64,000 nt of DNA from Papio anubis (taxonomy: Eukaryota > Chordata > Mammalia > Primates > Cercopithecidae): positions 101,625,287 to 101,689,286 of the forward strand of contig NC_044996.1 of assembly GCF_008728515.1 (NCBI RefSeq), written 5' to 3'. The translations under genes were made by a program, and so were the position numbers. Below, piece after piece: positions 37,760 to 48,700 of this stretch. Every line of letters starts with the position of its first letter. Positions within the stretch are counted from its first letter, which is position 1. A model generated the notes under the pieces. The model was not told the origin of the DNA. It saw only the letters and a list, made by a program, of their open reading frames with translations, and did no database searches.

Positions 37760-39592
37760 ACCCGTCATTGTTGATGATATATCATCATTTATATCTGAGT
37801 GTAATGGTTCTCTTTTTCCAGAGATGGGACTGCACAACTCAGGCGCCCATTGCATTGGTAGCTGTACAAGTCTTGAGACAGAGGCTGAGAATATGAAATA
37901 TCAGGTCCTAAACAAACACATAGGAATGTGCTGCCAGCCCTTGAAATGATGTGAGAGGTTATAGATAATTTGGTATTCGTAAACATGGAGCAGAGGCATG
38001 AAAAATGTAAACCATAAGACTGTGCAAATATAATAACAAATGTGAGGGTGGATAAGTTCCCCAGGGAAATGGGAAAGGGGTGGGCAGAAGGAAAGGAAAA
38101 GGCTAAGGATCAGACTCTGGGGGATTCAGTGGATCATAGAAGGAGGGGTCTTGGGGTAGTAGGCTGAGACTTGGGACAACTAGCACTATCTGATGGGGTG
38201 GTATCAAATTCAGCCAAGTGCTAATGGGATGGATACATCCCTTCATATCTAGCTAAAAGTGGCTCATTGGTGACCATAGAGAAAAGGGCACCCATGGACT
38301 TTTGAGGATACAAGTCAGATTTTAGAAAACAGAAGGATGTGAAGGCAATGGGGGCATCATTTGAGTGGGACTGTTAAAAGAATGCAAAGAGGATGACAAA
38401 TGAAAAGGATAGATGTCTCCATGTAGGTTATGAAGGCTTTTTGTAGATAGCGTGAAGCTATGTATGTTTGAAGAGAGCTTGGATACCTACATTTGGAAAG
38501 AGGAAGATAAGGCTTTTGTTAACTATTAATACAACACAAAACTGCCGTCCTATTTAATGGATCTCTTCTTGGAGATTTTAAAATTTAAAGCATTGTTATA
38601 AACTATAGAAAATAAATCATCAAAAGATTCATCTTACAGGCTTTGTCACAAAACAATGGGACTAGAAGGGTCTCAAGGTATTCATATAAGCTGGACAGGC
38701 ATATTTCTAAATTAATCTGGAAGATAACTCTTTATCTTGAAGATGATTAAAGAAGGCTATTTGGCAGCTTCCCCAGTGACCTATGATACTCTAATAACGC
38801 TCACTTCCTGTTGCTTAACTCAAATATAAAAGTACAGAGAGATGAAACTCTCCAATGTGCCAATCAGGAAATGCTATTTTGCTTACTATAAACTTAACTT
38901 ATCTTATAGAACCAACAATAAAGAATTATGTGGGAGCCATAAACTGCTATCTCCTGGCAATAGTCTTCTGTTATTATGAACATTAGTAGATTGAAGATGT
39001 AGTTTCTCAAAGGGACTTAAGTGTTTGGGGGCATGGTTCCAGGGACATTGCGTTCTGTTTGACATAAACAGTTTCTGCTGTATCAAAGACACTGCCCTTT
39101 AGAGATTAATGGCCACTTTGGAAAACTAGTAAGCTTTCAGAGTGTAGGTACAAAATGAACTTGACCATTACACTCGATTTTTTTTTCCTTTTATGTTTAA
39201 AGAGCAGTAATCATTTGGAAGTATTCCCAGAGCCCCTGCTTCACCCTCTTAGGTCACGAAGGCATTCCTTACTGAGAAGTGGCTTAATATTGAGAAACTG
39301 CTGACACCTTGGTGAGAAAACTATAGAATCACATTCTGGAGACTGAGAGGGTCCACACTGTCAGGCAGTTCTCACTCAGCCAAGAGATATCTTCCAGGCA
39401 CCCGTACTGCACTACTTTAGAGATTCTCACATGCAAAAGTGTTCCCCACACAAGTGCATTTATTTTTAGCAGGTTTGGGTTTTCTGTGAAATGAGAACAG
39501 AGAAGCCAGAAACTGATAGGGGTGAAACTAATTGATGAAATCCTTTATCAACAGCAAAGAAGTTTATGTTATGGGCCTTTATGGTCTTGGGG

Positions 39593-39803
39593 TTTTTTTT
39601 TTTTTTTTTTTTTTTAAGACAGAGTCTCGCACTGTCACCTAGGCTGGAATGCAGTGGCATGATATCGGCCCACTGCAGCCTCCGCCTCCAGGGTTCAAGC
39701 AATTCTCCTGCCTCAGCCTCCCGAGTAGCTGAGATTAGAGGTGTCCACCACCACACCCGGCTGATTTTCTTTCTTTTTTTTTTGTATTTTTAGTAGAGAT
39801 GAG
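39593..39803 (-). mobile_element. Truncated Alu, antisense (directly abuts the next)
   Basis: The T-run and 3' portion of a reverse Alu, ending abruptly at GTAGAGATGAG where the T-rich tail of the following Alu begins. The remainder is not found on the far side, so this is a truncation or Alu-Alu rearrangement rather than a simple nested insertion. Confidence 0.85.
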
Positions 39804-40112
39804 TTTTTTTTTTTGTTTGTTTGTTTGTTTGTTTGAGATGGAGTCGTGCTCTGTTGCTCAGGCTGGAGTGCAGTGGCATGATCTCGGCTCACTGCAACCT
39901 CTGCCTCCCGGGTTCAAGTGATTCTCCTGCCCCAGCCTCCCAAGTAGTTGGGGTTACAGGCACCCGTCACCACACCTGGCTAATTTTCGTATTTTTTTTT
40001 AAGTAGAGACAGGGTTTTGCCATGTTGGTCAGGCTGGTCTCGAACTCCTGACCGCAGGTGATCTGCCTGTCTCGGTCTCTCAAAGTGCTGGGATTACAGG
40101 TGTAAGCCACCA
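39804..40112 (-). mobile_element. Alu (AluS-like), antisense
   Basis: A nearly complete reverse Alu with a (TTTG)n-type tail, ending TGTAAGCCACCACC; the last consensus bases (GCCCGGCC) are missing. It immediately follows the truncated Alu. Confidence 0.9.
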
Positions 40113-40371
40113 CCTCTTCTTGTAAAATATTCCGTGGTTCCCATTTCTAAAATGATTGCCAGGCCAGATTTTCCTCTTTCCTTGAACTCTTTTCTTCTCC
40201 TGCCACCTCTGTTTATCAAGGCTCAGATCAAGGGGTCTTTGGACCTTGTGTGAAATCATACTCAAGTTGGCATCTTTCTGTGAAGAACTTCATTAGGAAT
40301 GTGGGACACATTTTGTTGAGTTATATTTATAATACTTTTCTTTATGTTCCCAGACTATTGAGAATATTTAT

Positions 40372-40502
40372 TTATTTATTTATTTGTTTTTAAGACAGAG
40401 TCTTGGTCTGTCGCCCAGGCTGGAGTGCAGTGGCGCAATCTCGGCTCACTGCAACCTCCGCCTCCTGGGTTTAAGCAGTTCTCCTGCCGCAGCCTCCCGG
40501 GC
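40372..40502 (-). mobile_element. 5'-truncated Alu, antisense
   Basis: Only the 3' half of the Alu is present (T-rich tail to CAGCCTCCCGGG). A short target-site duplication, AATATTTAT, lies at 40363-40371 and 40503-40511, so it probably inserted already truncated. Confidence 0.85.
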
Positions 40503-40999
40503 AATATTTATGTTTTTTAATAACATTTTTTCCCAAAGCAAAGATCAGTTTTGCATTAGACTATTCCTTGACTATACATGCATTTTACAGAGGAAAATGT
40601 AGATTTTTCCAGATTTCAGTTAAGGGAGGAATTATAACAAGGACCAGCTGCTCTGAGGCTGCCCCTGAGCTATTACTTACCCTCAGTCCCTCTCTTCTCC
40701 ATAGCTATTTTTGTTTTCTATGTAAAATACCTTTGCCCATTTCTCTCAGGATATGTATTAGCATTTTCCAAAGTTGTTTATGTTCCCTCAGTGGTTGTCT
40801 TCCACCCCTGAAGCGTCTTAAGTCTCCATTTTTACTCCTTAGAAACAGAAAACGTACACGTGGAAGATTTCTAAGTTTCACATTTCAAAGTTCTCTTTCT
40901 TTTGGGAAAGAGAAAGTTGAGAAGTTTAAAAATGCCTTTAGAACAAACCTATCTCCACATTCCATCAACTGTACAGGAGGCAGGAAAGTATGTTTTATG

Positions 41000-41215
41000 A
41001 GCAAAGGCTTTGGGAGCAGGAAATTTCCATTCTATGATATACTAGCTACTGCTGCTGGACTTTAGTTTCCTTATTTATAAAATGGAAATATCAATAGTTT
41101 TTGCCTTCACAGGATTGGAGTGAGCATTGCGTGAGATAATGCATATAAAGGGCTTTAGCCAGTGTCAGGCATGGAGAAGGATCTCAATAAATGTTAGTGA
41201 TGATGGTGGTGATGA
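41000..41215 (-). repeat. MIR SINE, antisense
   Basis: Wording such as TTAGTTTCCTTATTTATAAA, ATAATGCATATAAAGGGCTT and GATCTCAATAAATGTTAGTG is the reverse complement of MIR. A GAT-rich simple tract follows. Confidence 0.7.
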
Positions 41216-42827
41216 TGATAAAGGATTTGGAGTCTCAAAAAGTTGTATTGCAGTGTTCCAACGTAACATTTTCAGATAAGAAACGAGATCACATATTCTG
41301 CCAAGGTTATTTGAATTTGCTATGTGGAAGGGAAAATTACTTCCCTGTCACTTAATGGCCGCCATATATTCTTACTCAGGAGGTGTGCATACACGTGCTT
41401 GTGATGTCTTGTGTCCTTGCCCTGATGGTCAGGAGTTTTGTTTTAGCCCTTTAAAAAATCCAATACAGCTCTCAATATTCTGCAGTGCATGCAGTAGACT
41501 TTCTACAAGTAAATTATTTAATTAAAAAATCAAATTATCATGCAAATTATACTGGTAGAAAAGATGTGGCCTTATGAATATTTACAAGACATTTATTTTT
41601 AAAGTAAAAGAAATTAAATGAGCAAATAAGGCTGTATAAACTACCTATTTCTGGTCTATTTCCTAGGGACTCACCTCACCCTTGCTTTTCTTAGCACTTT
41701 GGCTGTTACACAATGAAATGAAGTTAATGGTTTCTAATAATGAAGGAGCCATCTTCATGTTAGAGGTCTTGGTACCAAGCAATAGAAACCAATTCAGGCT
41801 AACAAGAGGGAATGTACTGAAAGGAAATGAGAAGACCTACAGAACTGATGTGAGGCTGGAGGACCACACTTGAGAATGAGCAAAGAGCATGAGAGCTCTG
41901 GCAAGTTAGGGGCAGGAACCGTAGCCATGGTCTTTGTAGCAGGAAGCATCTGCTCAGCACTTGGCCACGGGGAAAGAAAACCCACAGTCTACTCTCTTCT
42001 CTACGTGGGTGACCCACTCCATGGCCAGAGTCCTCTGAGAGGGTGTGACTGGCCAAACTCAGATAACAGGCTCACAGCCAGGCTATACCAGGAGCTTGGG
42101 TGTAGAGATTTTTTAAAAAAAATCTAACTTATAATTTTCTGTAATGGGAGCTGGTACCTGGGACCATCCTTCCTACACAGCTATACAGAAAAGAAGAGTG
42201 GCAATTTCCCAGAAAGAAACCAGGATACCACCAGGAAAGGGGAATGGATGCTTGGCAGCCCACAGTGGCAAGTGCCTGATATTCCACACTGCTTATAATC
42301 TGATTCTTTAATCACGCATAGCGTGTAGTCTAGCTGGTCTTTATTAAGCCTTTGTAGACCTTAAAAAACAGTATGAGATATTCCGCTTTGCTATTCTTGT
42401 CCTATATGTGGTCTAAAGACGGTCCTCCACGTCATCATCCTGCTCTCGTCTCAGTGGGACCAGCTTTCTCAAGAGATTAGATGGGAATTCAGGAGTTAAG
42501 AATATTGTAGCACCAGCAGTAGATACTAGGATGTGCTACCTTTATTTAGGTATAATTTCCAAATAAATAGAAATAAATGTGAAGCTATTATTTACTGTAA
42601 ATTAAAACCAGCCAACACAGCAGCATGGAGATTCTGCACATTTTATTAAATTGGGGCCTGTACAGGTATAATGTATTCAGTTCCCGTCAAAGGGAATGTT
42701 TCTGACACAGTAGAGGGTCTGGTTACTTTGAAAGTCTTAGGTTGGTTGCTTTTTTGTTGTTTTAGAATACCATTCAAATTTAAGGTATTACTCTTTTTGA
42801 TTGATTCTGTTTGCTTTTATGTTCTAG

Positions 42828-42932
42828 GGGAAAACATATCCATTTCGGGGCGCCTTTCCACCAGTATGGAATCCCATTGCATATTTGGATTACAACAATC
42901 TGTGGCGGACAATAGATAACATGGGGAAGGAG
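42828..42932 (+). CDS. MAOA: MAOA exon 4 (codons 103-137)
   Basis: Coding exon of 105 nt (35 codons, phase 0 at both ends) between TTTTATGTTCTAG and the donor GTAAAA. It reads GKTYPFRGAFPPVWNPIAYL then DYNNLWRTIDNMGKE, unchanged from human as I recall it. It contains the 108-118 loop at the mouth of the substrate cavity (RGAFPPVW), whose flexibility is reported to control substrate entry from the membrane side. The donor lacks the G at +5 (GTAAAA), which is weaker than its neighbours. Confidence 0.98.
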
Positions 42933-43669
42933 GTAAAATGTGTGTTCAGTTTGCACATGACCCATTACTGAAATAACAATGGCAACCGTTTAATATCCTT
43001 CCATGGTGCAGGGAACATTGCTCCGGACACCAATGCATATCATTTCCAATGTACCCAAACTGCAAAGTTGGCTGTATTTCCACTTGACAAATGGGAAAAA
43101 TGAGTACCCAGAGATTATGTAATTTACTCAAGACCTCATAGCAGGGAACCAGCATACCAACCCACTCTCTTATACAAATGCCTGTGTGCCTTCAACTCTA
43201 TGCTACTGAGCATTTATATGACATTTTTGCCAAGTATCTCTACTTACAGTTGTCTGTCTGTCTGTAATGCCATTTTAGATAGTAAAGGAGGGAAGGACTT
43301 GCCACCCCAAAGCTTTTTAACTTAGTCTTAGGCTCTGTAATATCAATCTCTCAAACTTGAATTTGGGACATAAAGTAGGTATTAGCTTTCAATAATAATG
43401 ATGATATTGTCATCATTATAATAATTACATCTAAATTTGTGCATAGACATATATAATATTGTCACTATTATTATTGTTTTGGCAATGGCATTAGGACATA
43501 GAATCCAAGGAACTCTACCGCACTCCCTGTCTCTATATAGAATTCCATGCCAATCATACATTTCAACACAGAGACCAAGAGACCCATTTTCAGAGGTTTT
43601 CATGAGGCCCTTCCTGCGAAGAGGTGGCAGTTACCATCAAACCTGAGTGGGGACTTCCTTTCTCTACAG
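42933..43669 (+). other. MAOA: MAOA intron 4
   Basis: A short 737-bp intron from GTAAAA to TTTCTCTACAG. A MIR-like segment lies at about 42960-43160 (TTTCCACTTGACAAATGGGA and CTCAAGACCTCATAGCAGGG). The rest has an AT-rich ATAATAAT tract near 43390-43430 and no other feature. Confidence 0.95.
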
Positions 43670-43761
43670 ATTCCAGCTGATGCACCCTGGGAGGCTAAAA
43701 ATGCTGCTGAATGGGACAAAATGACCATGAAAGAGCTCATTGACAAAATCTGCTGGACAAA
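43670..43761 (+). CDS. MAOA: MAOA exon 5 (codons 138-168, partial)
   Basis: Coding exon of 92 nt (30 codons plus two bases of Lys168) between TTTCTCTACAG and GTAAGT. It reads IPADAPWEAKNAAEWDKMTM then KELIDKICWTK. Residues 140, 147, 148, 150 and 151 are Ala, Lys, Asn, Ala, Glu, where I recall Thr, Gln, His, Asp, Lys in human; this surface helix is known to vary among mammals. Cys165 is conserved. The split Lys168 codon (AA|G) is completed by exon 6, so the phase agrees across the 15.3-kb intron 5. Confidence 0.97.
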
Positions 43762-44084
43762 GTAAGTAGACTTTACCATTCAAAATTTACTTTTTATCTT
43801 CCCTTCTTGTCTTTTATATCTTGCCTTGAACTGCAGTGCTTTTCTTAACAACTTACAGAAAAAAAGTTAAGAGGAAACCTAGTAATCTTTCAGTCAGTAG
43901 CAATGTTGAGGGCACCTCAAAGTAGGTTAGAACAGAAAATGAATCTAAAAATTAACAAAAGTAGGTGAATGAAGTAGAATTTCTTTTAATGAAAGCGTTG
44001 TGTGATCTGCAATAAAATCAATAATTGTGTTTTCATATCCTGGAAAGGTTGCCTACAAAAGCAATTTGAAAAGATATTTTTAAA

Positions 44085-44460
44085 AAATGTGATGCATTTA
44101 CACCATGGAATACTATGCAGCCATAAAAAAGGATGAAATTATGTCCTTTTCCGGGACATGGATGAAGCTGGAAGCCATCATTCTCAGAAAACTAACACAG
44201 GAACAGAAAACCAAACACCACATGTTCTTACTCATAAGTGTGGGAACTGAACATTAAGAAGACATGGATGCGGGGAGGGGAACAACACACACTGAAGCCT
44301 GTCAGGGGGTGGGAGGAGGGAGAGCATCAGGATAAATAGCTAATGCATGTGGGTCTTAATACCTAGGTGATGGGTTGACAGGTGCAGCAAACCACCATGG
44401 CACACGTTTACCTATCTAATAAACCTGCACATGTACCCCGGAACTTAAAATAAAATAAAA
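44085..44460 (+). mobile_element. 5'-truncated L1 (primate L1P-type), sense
   Basis: The 3' terminal part of L1: the ORF2 end (frame reading MEYYAA... in GGAATACTATGCAGCCATAA) and a 3' untranslated region ending AACCTGCACATGTACCCCGG and an AAAATAAAATAAAA tail. Sense orientation relative to MAOA. Clear target-site duplications were not found. Confidence 0.88.
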
Positions 44461-44544
44461 TGATAATCCCATATAGATGTAGAATACTAGGAAATGAGAG
44501 GAAAGCTAGTCTGTAATAATAAAAATGTTTTCAATTAGACCATG

Positions 44545-44815
44545 TATTATTAGTTTATGTGGGGCCTACTATGTGAAGACACTATGCCAGGCACTGAGGA
44601 ATGGGGGCGAACTTCTTAGGAATAGCCCCTACCCTCATGGAGTTTATGTTCTTCTAGCAAGCAAGACTGACCTTGAACACAATTACATAATGCTAGGAGA
44701 GTTCCTGTAACAGGGAGAACCTTACATGGTCTGAGGGTAAAGGAAGCATTCTTTGATGAAGCAAGCTTTAACCTGAAACTAAGGAGTTAGTGCATCAACT
44801 AAGAAAGAGCCGCAG
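44545..44815 (-). repeat. LINE L2, antisense, left part (before the minisatellite)
   Basis: Reverse-complement L2 order: CTATGCCAGGCACTGAGG, CCCTACCCTCATGGAGTTTA, GGAAGCATTCTTTGATGAAG, AACCTGAAACTAAGGAGTTA. The continuation of the same element (the segment corresponding to ATTCCAGGCAGAGGGAACAG and onward) reappears only after the minisatellite at 52066. Confidence 0.75.
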
Positions 44816-45747
44816 GGGCAGAGGGGAGTCAGAAAAGGTGAACAGTGTAGGGCAATGGTATCTTCCAGGAATGACACACAGGGACAGGAGAGAGAAAGGA
44901 AGAGTGGATGAAGTTGGGGGGATAGTATCTACCAGGAATAAGCCATGGGGCAGGAGAGAGACAGGAAGGGTGGATGGTGTGGTGGAAATGGTACCTTCCA
45001 GGAGTGACCCATAGGGTTGACAGTAGTGAGGCAGATGGTATGATCTAAGAATGACACACAGTGTCAAAGGGAGAGAGGGAAGGTTGGACAGTGGTGGTGG
45101 GAGGAGGGAATGATAGCTTCCAAAAACTACCCACAAAAGCAAGAAGGGATAAAGGGATAATGGAGCAAGATGGGTGGTGTTTTAGGAATGACCCACAGAA
45201 ACAAGGGGAGATGGGGACAGGAAGGGTGGATGGCATTGGGGGATTTTATCTTCTGGGAATGAGCCACAGGGATTAGGGGGAGATAGGAAGGAGTGATGGG
45301 ATAGGGATAGGAAGATAGTATCTTCCAGGTATGATCCACAGGTTCAGAGGGGAGACAAGTATAGTGGATGGTGTTTGCCATGAATGAGCCACCAGGATAG
45401 TGGGGGAGACAAAAAAGGTTGATGGTGTGGTGGGATGGTATCTTTTATGAATGACCACAAGGGGCAAAAGGAAGACAGGAAAGGTGGAGGTTGCGGGGAT
45501 ATCATCCACCAACAACCCAGAGGTGTAATGAGGAGACAGGAAGTATAGATGGTATTACCAGGGTATGTCTTCCAGAAATGAGCCACAAAGGCAGGGATGA
45601 GATAGGAAGAGTGAATGGTGTGGCCTGGTTGCATCTTCCAGGAATGCCCCCACAGTGTTAGGGAGTGGGGAACAAGGATGGATCCCTGTGGGGGTATGGT
45701 ATCTTCTAGGAATGGCCCACAGGGTCAAGGGGAAACAGGCAACATTA

Positions 45748-45796
<49 letters not shown>

Positions 45797-48700
45797 TATG
45801 TGTGGTGGGGAAGAATGAAATTTTCCAGCTATTTCTCTGTCTCTGGGGAGAGAAATGGAAGGTTGGTTTGTGTGGATGGAGATGGTATCTTCTAGGAATT
45901 ACCCAAAAGGTCAAAGGGGAAAACAGAAGGGTGGATGTCTTAGGGGAAGGGGAGTTTTCCAGCAATGACCCGGAAGGATGGTGGGGAGACAGGAAACATA
46001 GATGGTGAGGCAAGATGATGTATTCCAGAAATGACCCGTAGGGCAAGGGGTAGATACAAAGGTAGATGGGGTGAGGGAGATCATCTCTTCCAGTTATGAC
46101 CTACAAGGATAGAGGGAACATAGGTAGTGTAGATCATTTGGCAAAATGGAATTTTCCAGGAATGGTCCACAGGGCAGAGGGTACATAAGACATTTTGGTG
46201 GTGTGGCAGGATGGTATCTTCCAGGAATGAGCCACACTGGCAGTGGTTGAGGGGAGAAAGGAAGGGTGGATGGTGAGGGGTCATGGTTTCTTCCAAGAAT
46301 GACTCATAGGATTGTACAGGAATGACCCAGAGGTGTAGCACAGGGAGAGGAAACATGACCGGGTGTCGCAGGATATACCTTCCGGGAATGGTCCACAGGA
46401 GCTAGGGGATGCAGGTAAGGTGGGCTTGTTCAAAGGCATGGTTCTTCCTGGAGTAACCCAAAGGGTCAGGGGTGAGTCAGGAAGGGTGTATATTGGGCCG
46501 TGGATAACTTCCAGCAATGACCAAAAGAGGTGGGAGGAGACAGGAAGTGTGGAAGGTGACCAGGATGGTATTTCCAGGAGTGACCCTCAAGAGTTGGGAG
46601 AGACAAGTAGGATAGATGATTTGGTGAAGTGTTATCTTCCAGGAATGAACCAAAGGGGCAGAAGAAAACATGGTACATTGTGTTTAGAGAGATGGAATCT
46701 TCCAGGAATGAGCTACCCTGGTGGTGTTTGGGGGGAACAAGGAAAGTGTAGGCATAGTATCTTCCAGGATGACCCACAAGGCCAAGGGGGAGAAAGGACA
46801 GGGTGGATAGTGTGTTTGTAGGGGGAGGGCATGTTACTTTTCAGATATGTGACACAGGCACTGTGGGAACATAGAGAAGGTTAGATGTTTTGTGGAGGAG
46901 GTGGTTTAGAAATGACCCAGAGGGTTTAGAAAGGTGTAGCAAGATGGTATCTTCCAGGAATGAGCCACGTGGTTGGTGGTGGGGGAAGATGGGTGGTATA
47001 GAGAGATGGTATCTTCCAGGAATGACCCACAGGGGCAAGGGGGTGACCTGAAGGGTAAAGGTTGTGGAGGGGGATATCTTCCAGTAATCACCCAAAAGGG
47101 TAGAGGGAGATAGGAAGTAAAGATAGTGAGGCAGGATGCTATTTTCTAAGAATGGTCTTCAGGATGTGTGGGGTTAAGTAAACAGGAAAGGTGGATGGTG
47201 TAGGGAGATGGTATCTTCCAGGAATGAGCCACCGAGGTAGGGGTGAGACAGGTAGGTAGATAGTTTCATGGAATGGTATTTTCCAGGAATGAGCCACAGG
47301 GCAGGGGGTAGATATAAAGGATGCATGGTATGGAGGAGATGGTATCTTCCAGGAATGAACTACAAGATTGAGGAAGGAGGGGAATGATGGATGAGCTAGG
47401 TGGATGGGATCTGCCAAGATGGCCCACAGGGCCAAAAGAAAGACAAGACAGAGTGGATAATGTAAGGGGGATAGTATCTTCCAGGAATATGACACAGGCA
47501 ATGCAGGGAGGCAGGAAAGGGTAGCTGTTTTGGTGAGGGAGTGGTATCATCCCTAAATGACCCAGAGCGGTAGAGGGGAGACAGGATAGTTGAATGGCAG
47601 GATGGTATCTTCCAGGAATGAGCCACGGTGACAGTGGTGGAAGTGGGAGACACTAAGGGTGTATGTGGATGGTATCTTACACAAATGACCCACAGAAGTC
47701 AGGGAAATACGTTTAGGCAAATGGTATCTCCTAGGAATGTACCAAAAGGGTAGTGGTGGGGGGAGATGGGAACGGTGGATATTGGGGGTGATACCATGCA
47801 GGAATGAGCCAGAGGGGGTAGTGGGGAGTCAGGAATCATGAATGGTGTGGCAGGATATATTTTCAAGGAATGACCCACATGGGCTAAGGGGACACAGGGA
47901 ATGTTGGCCTGACTGGGGACATGGTATCTTCCTGGAGTGACTCAAAGGGTTGGGAGGAGATAAGAAAGGTGGATGTTGTGGGGAATACATTCCAACAATG
48001 ACACAGAAGGATGGGGGGAGACACCAAGTGGGGAAGGTGAGGCAGGACGATATTTTCCAGGTATGACCCACAAGGTTGGGAGAGTAAGAAAGATGAGTGA
48101 TGGTGGGGGAAATGGTATCTTCCGGGATAACCCTTAGGGGTAAGGGTAAACAGGACAGGGTGGATAGTGTTGAGGGGGTTATATCTTTCAGGAATGTGAC
48201 TTAGTCTCTGGGGGGAAACAGGGAAGGGTAGTTGTTTTGTGAGGGAGTGATACCAAAATGACCCAGAGGAATAGTAGGGAAATAGGACAGTTGCATGGCG
48301 TGTCAGGATGGTATCTTCCAGAAATGAGCCACACTGGCAGTGGTGGAAAGAGACAAGAAAGGTGGATGTTATCATTCAAGATGATATCATTCAAGAATGA
48401 TCCAGAGGAATAGGGGAGAGACAGGAAGCCCGACTGGTGTGGCAGGGTATGTCTTCTGGGAATGAGCCACCGTGTGGGAGAAGTCAGTCAGCGTAGATGG
48501 TTTGGTGGAATGAAATCTTCCAGGAATGACCCACAGGGTCTGGAGATATCTTCCAGCAATGACCTAGAGGGATGGGGGAGACAGGAAATGATGATGGTGT
48601 GGCAGGATGGTATCCTCCAGGATTGAGCCACACTGGTGGGGTTGTGGGGGGCATGGTATCTTCCAGGAATGACCCACTGGGATCAGGGGAAGACCGATAG

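Larger units (their letters stand above)
24023..42827 (+). other. MAOA: MAOA intron 3
   Basis: Complete intron of 18805 bp, GTAAGG to TATGTTCTAG. It is rich in Alus, several MIR/L2 pieces, an old L1 (34850-37195), a U2 snRNA fragment and the right arm of the exon-3 inverted repeat. Stretches at 24430-25300, 30080-31050, 32520-34840, 37780-39590 and 41220-42820 show no gene. A segment at 41780-42080 may be a degraded DNA-transposon or LTR piece that I cannot assign. ORFs such as 40568-41065 have no recognisable domains or splice context. Confidence 0.93.

Noticed and set aside
40568..41065. 165-aa intronic ORF in intron 3
   Set aside because: No recognisable domain, no promoter or splice evidence, and the 3' end runs into a MIR. 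Chance open frame.
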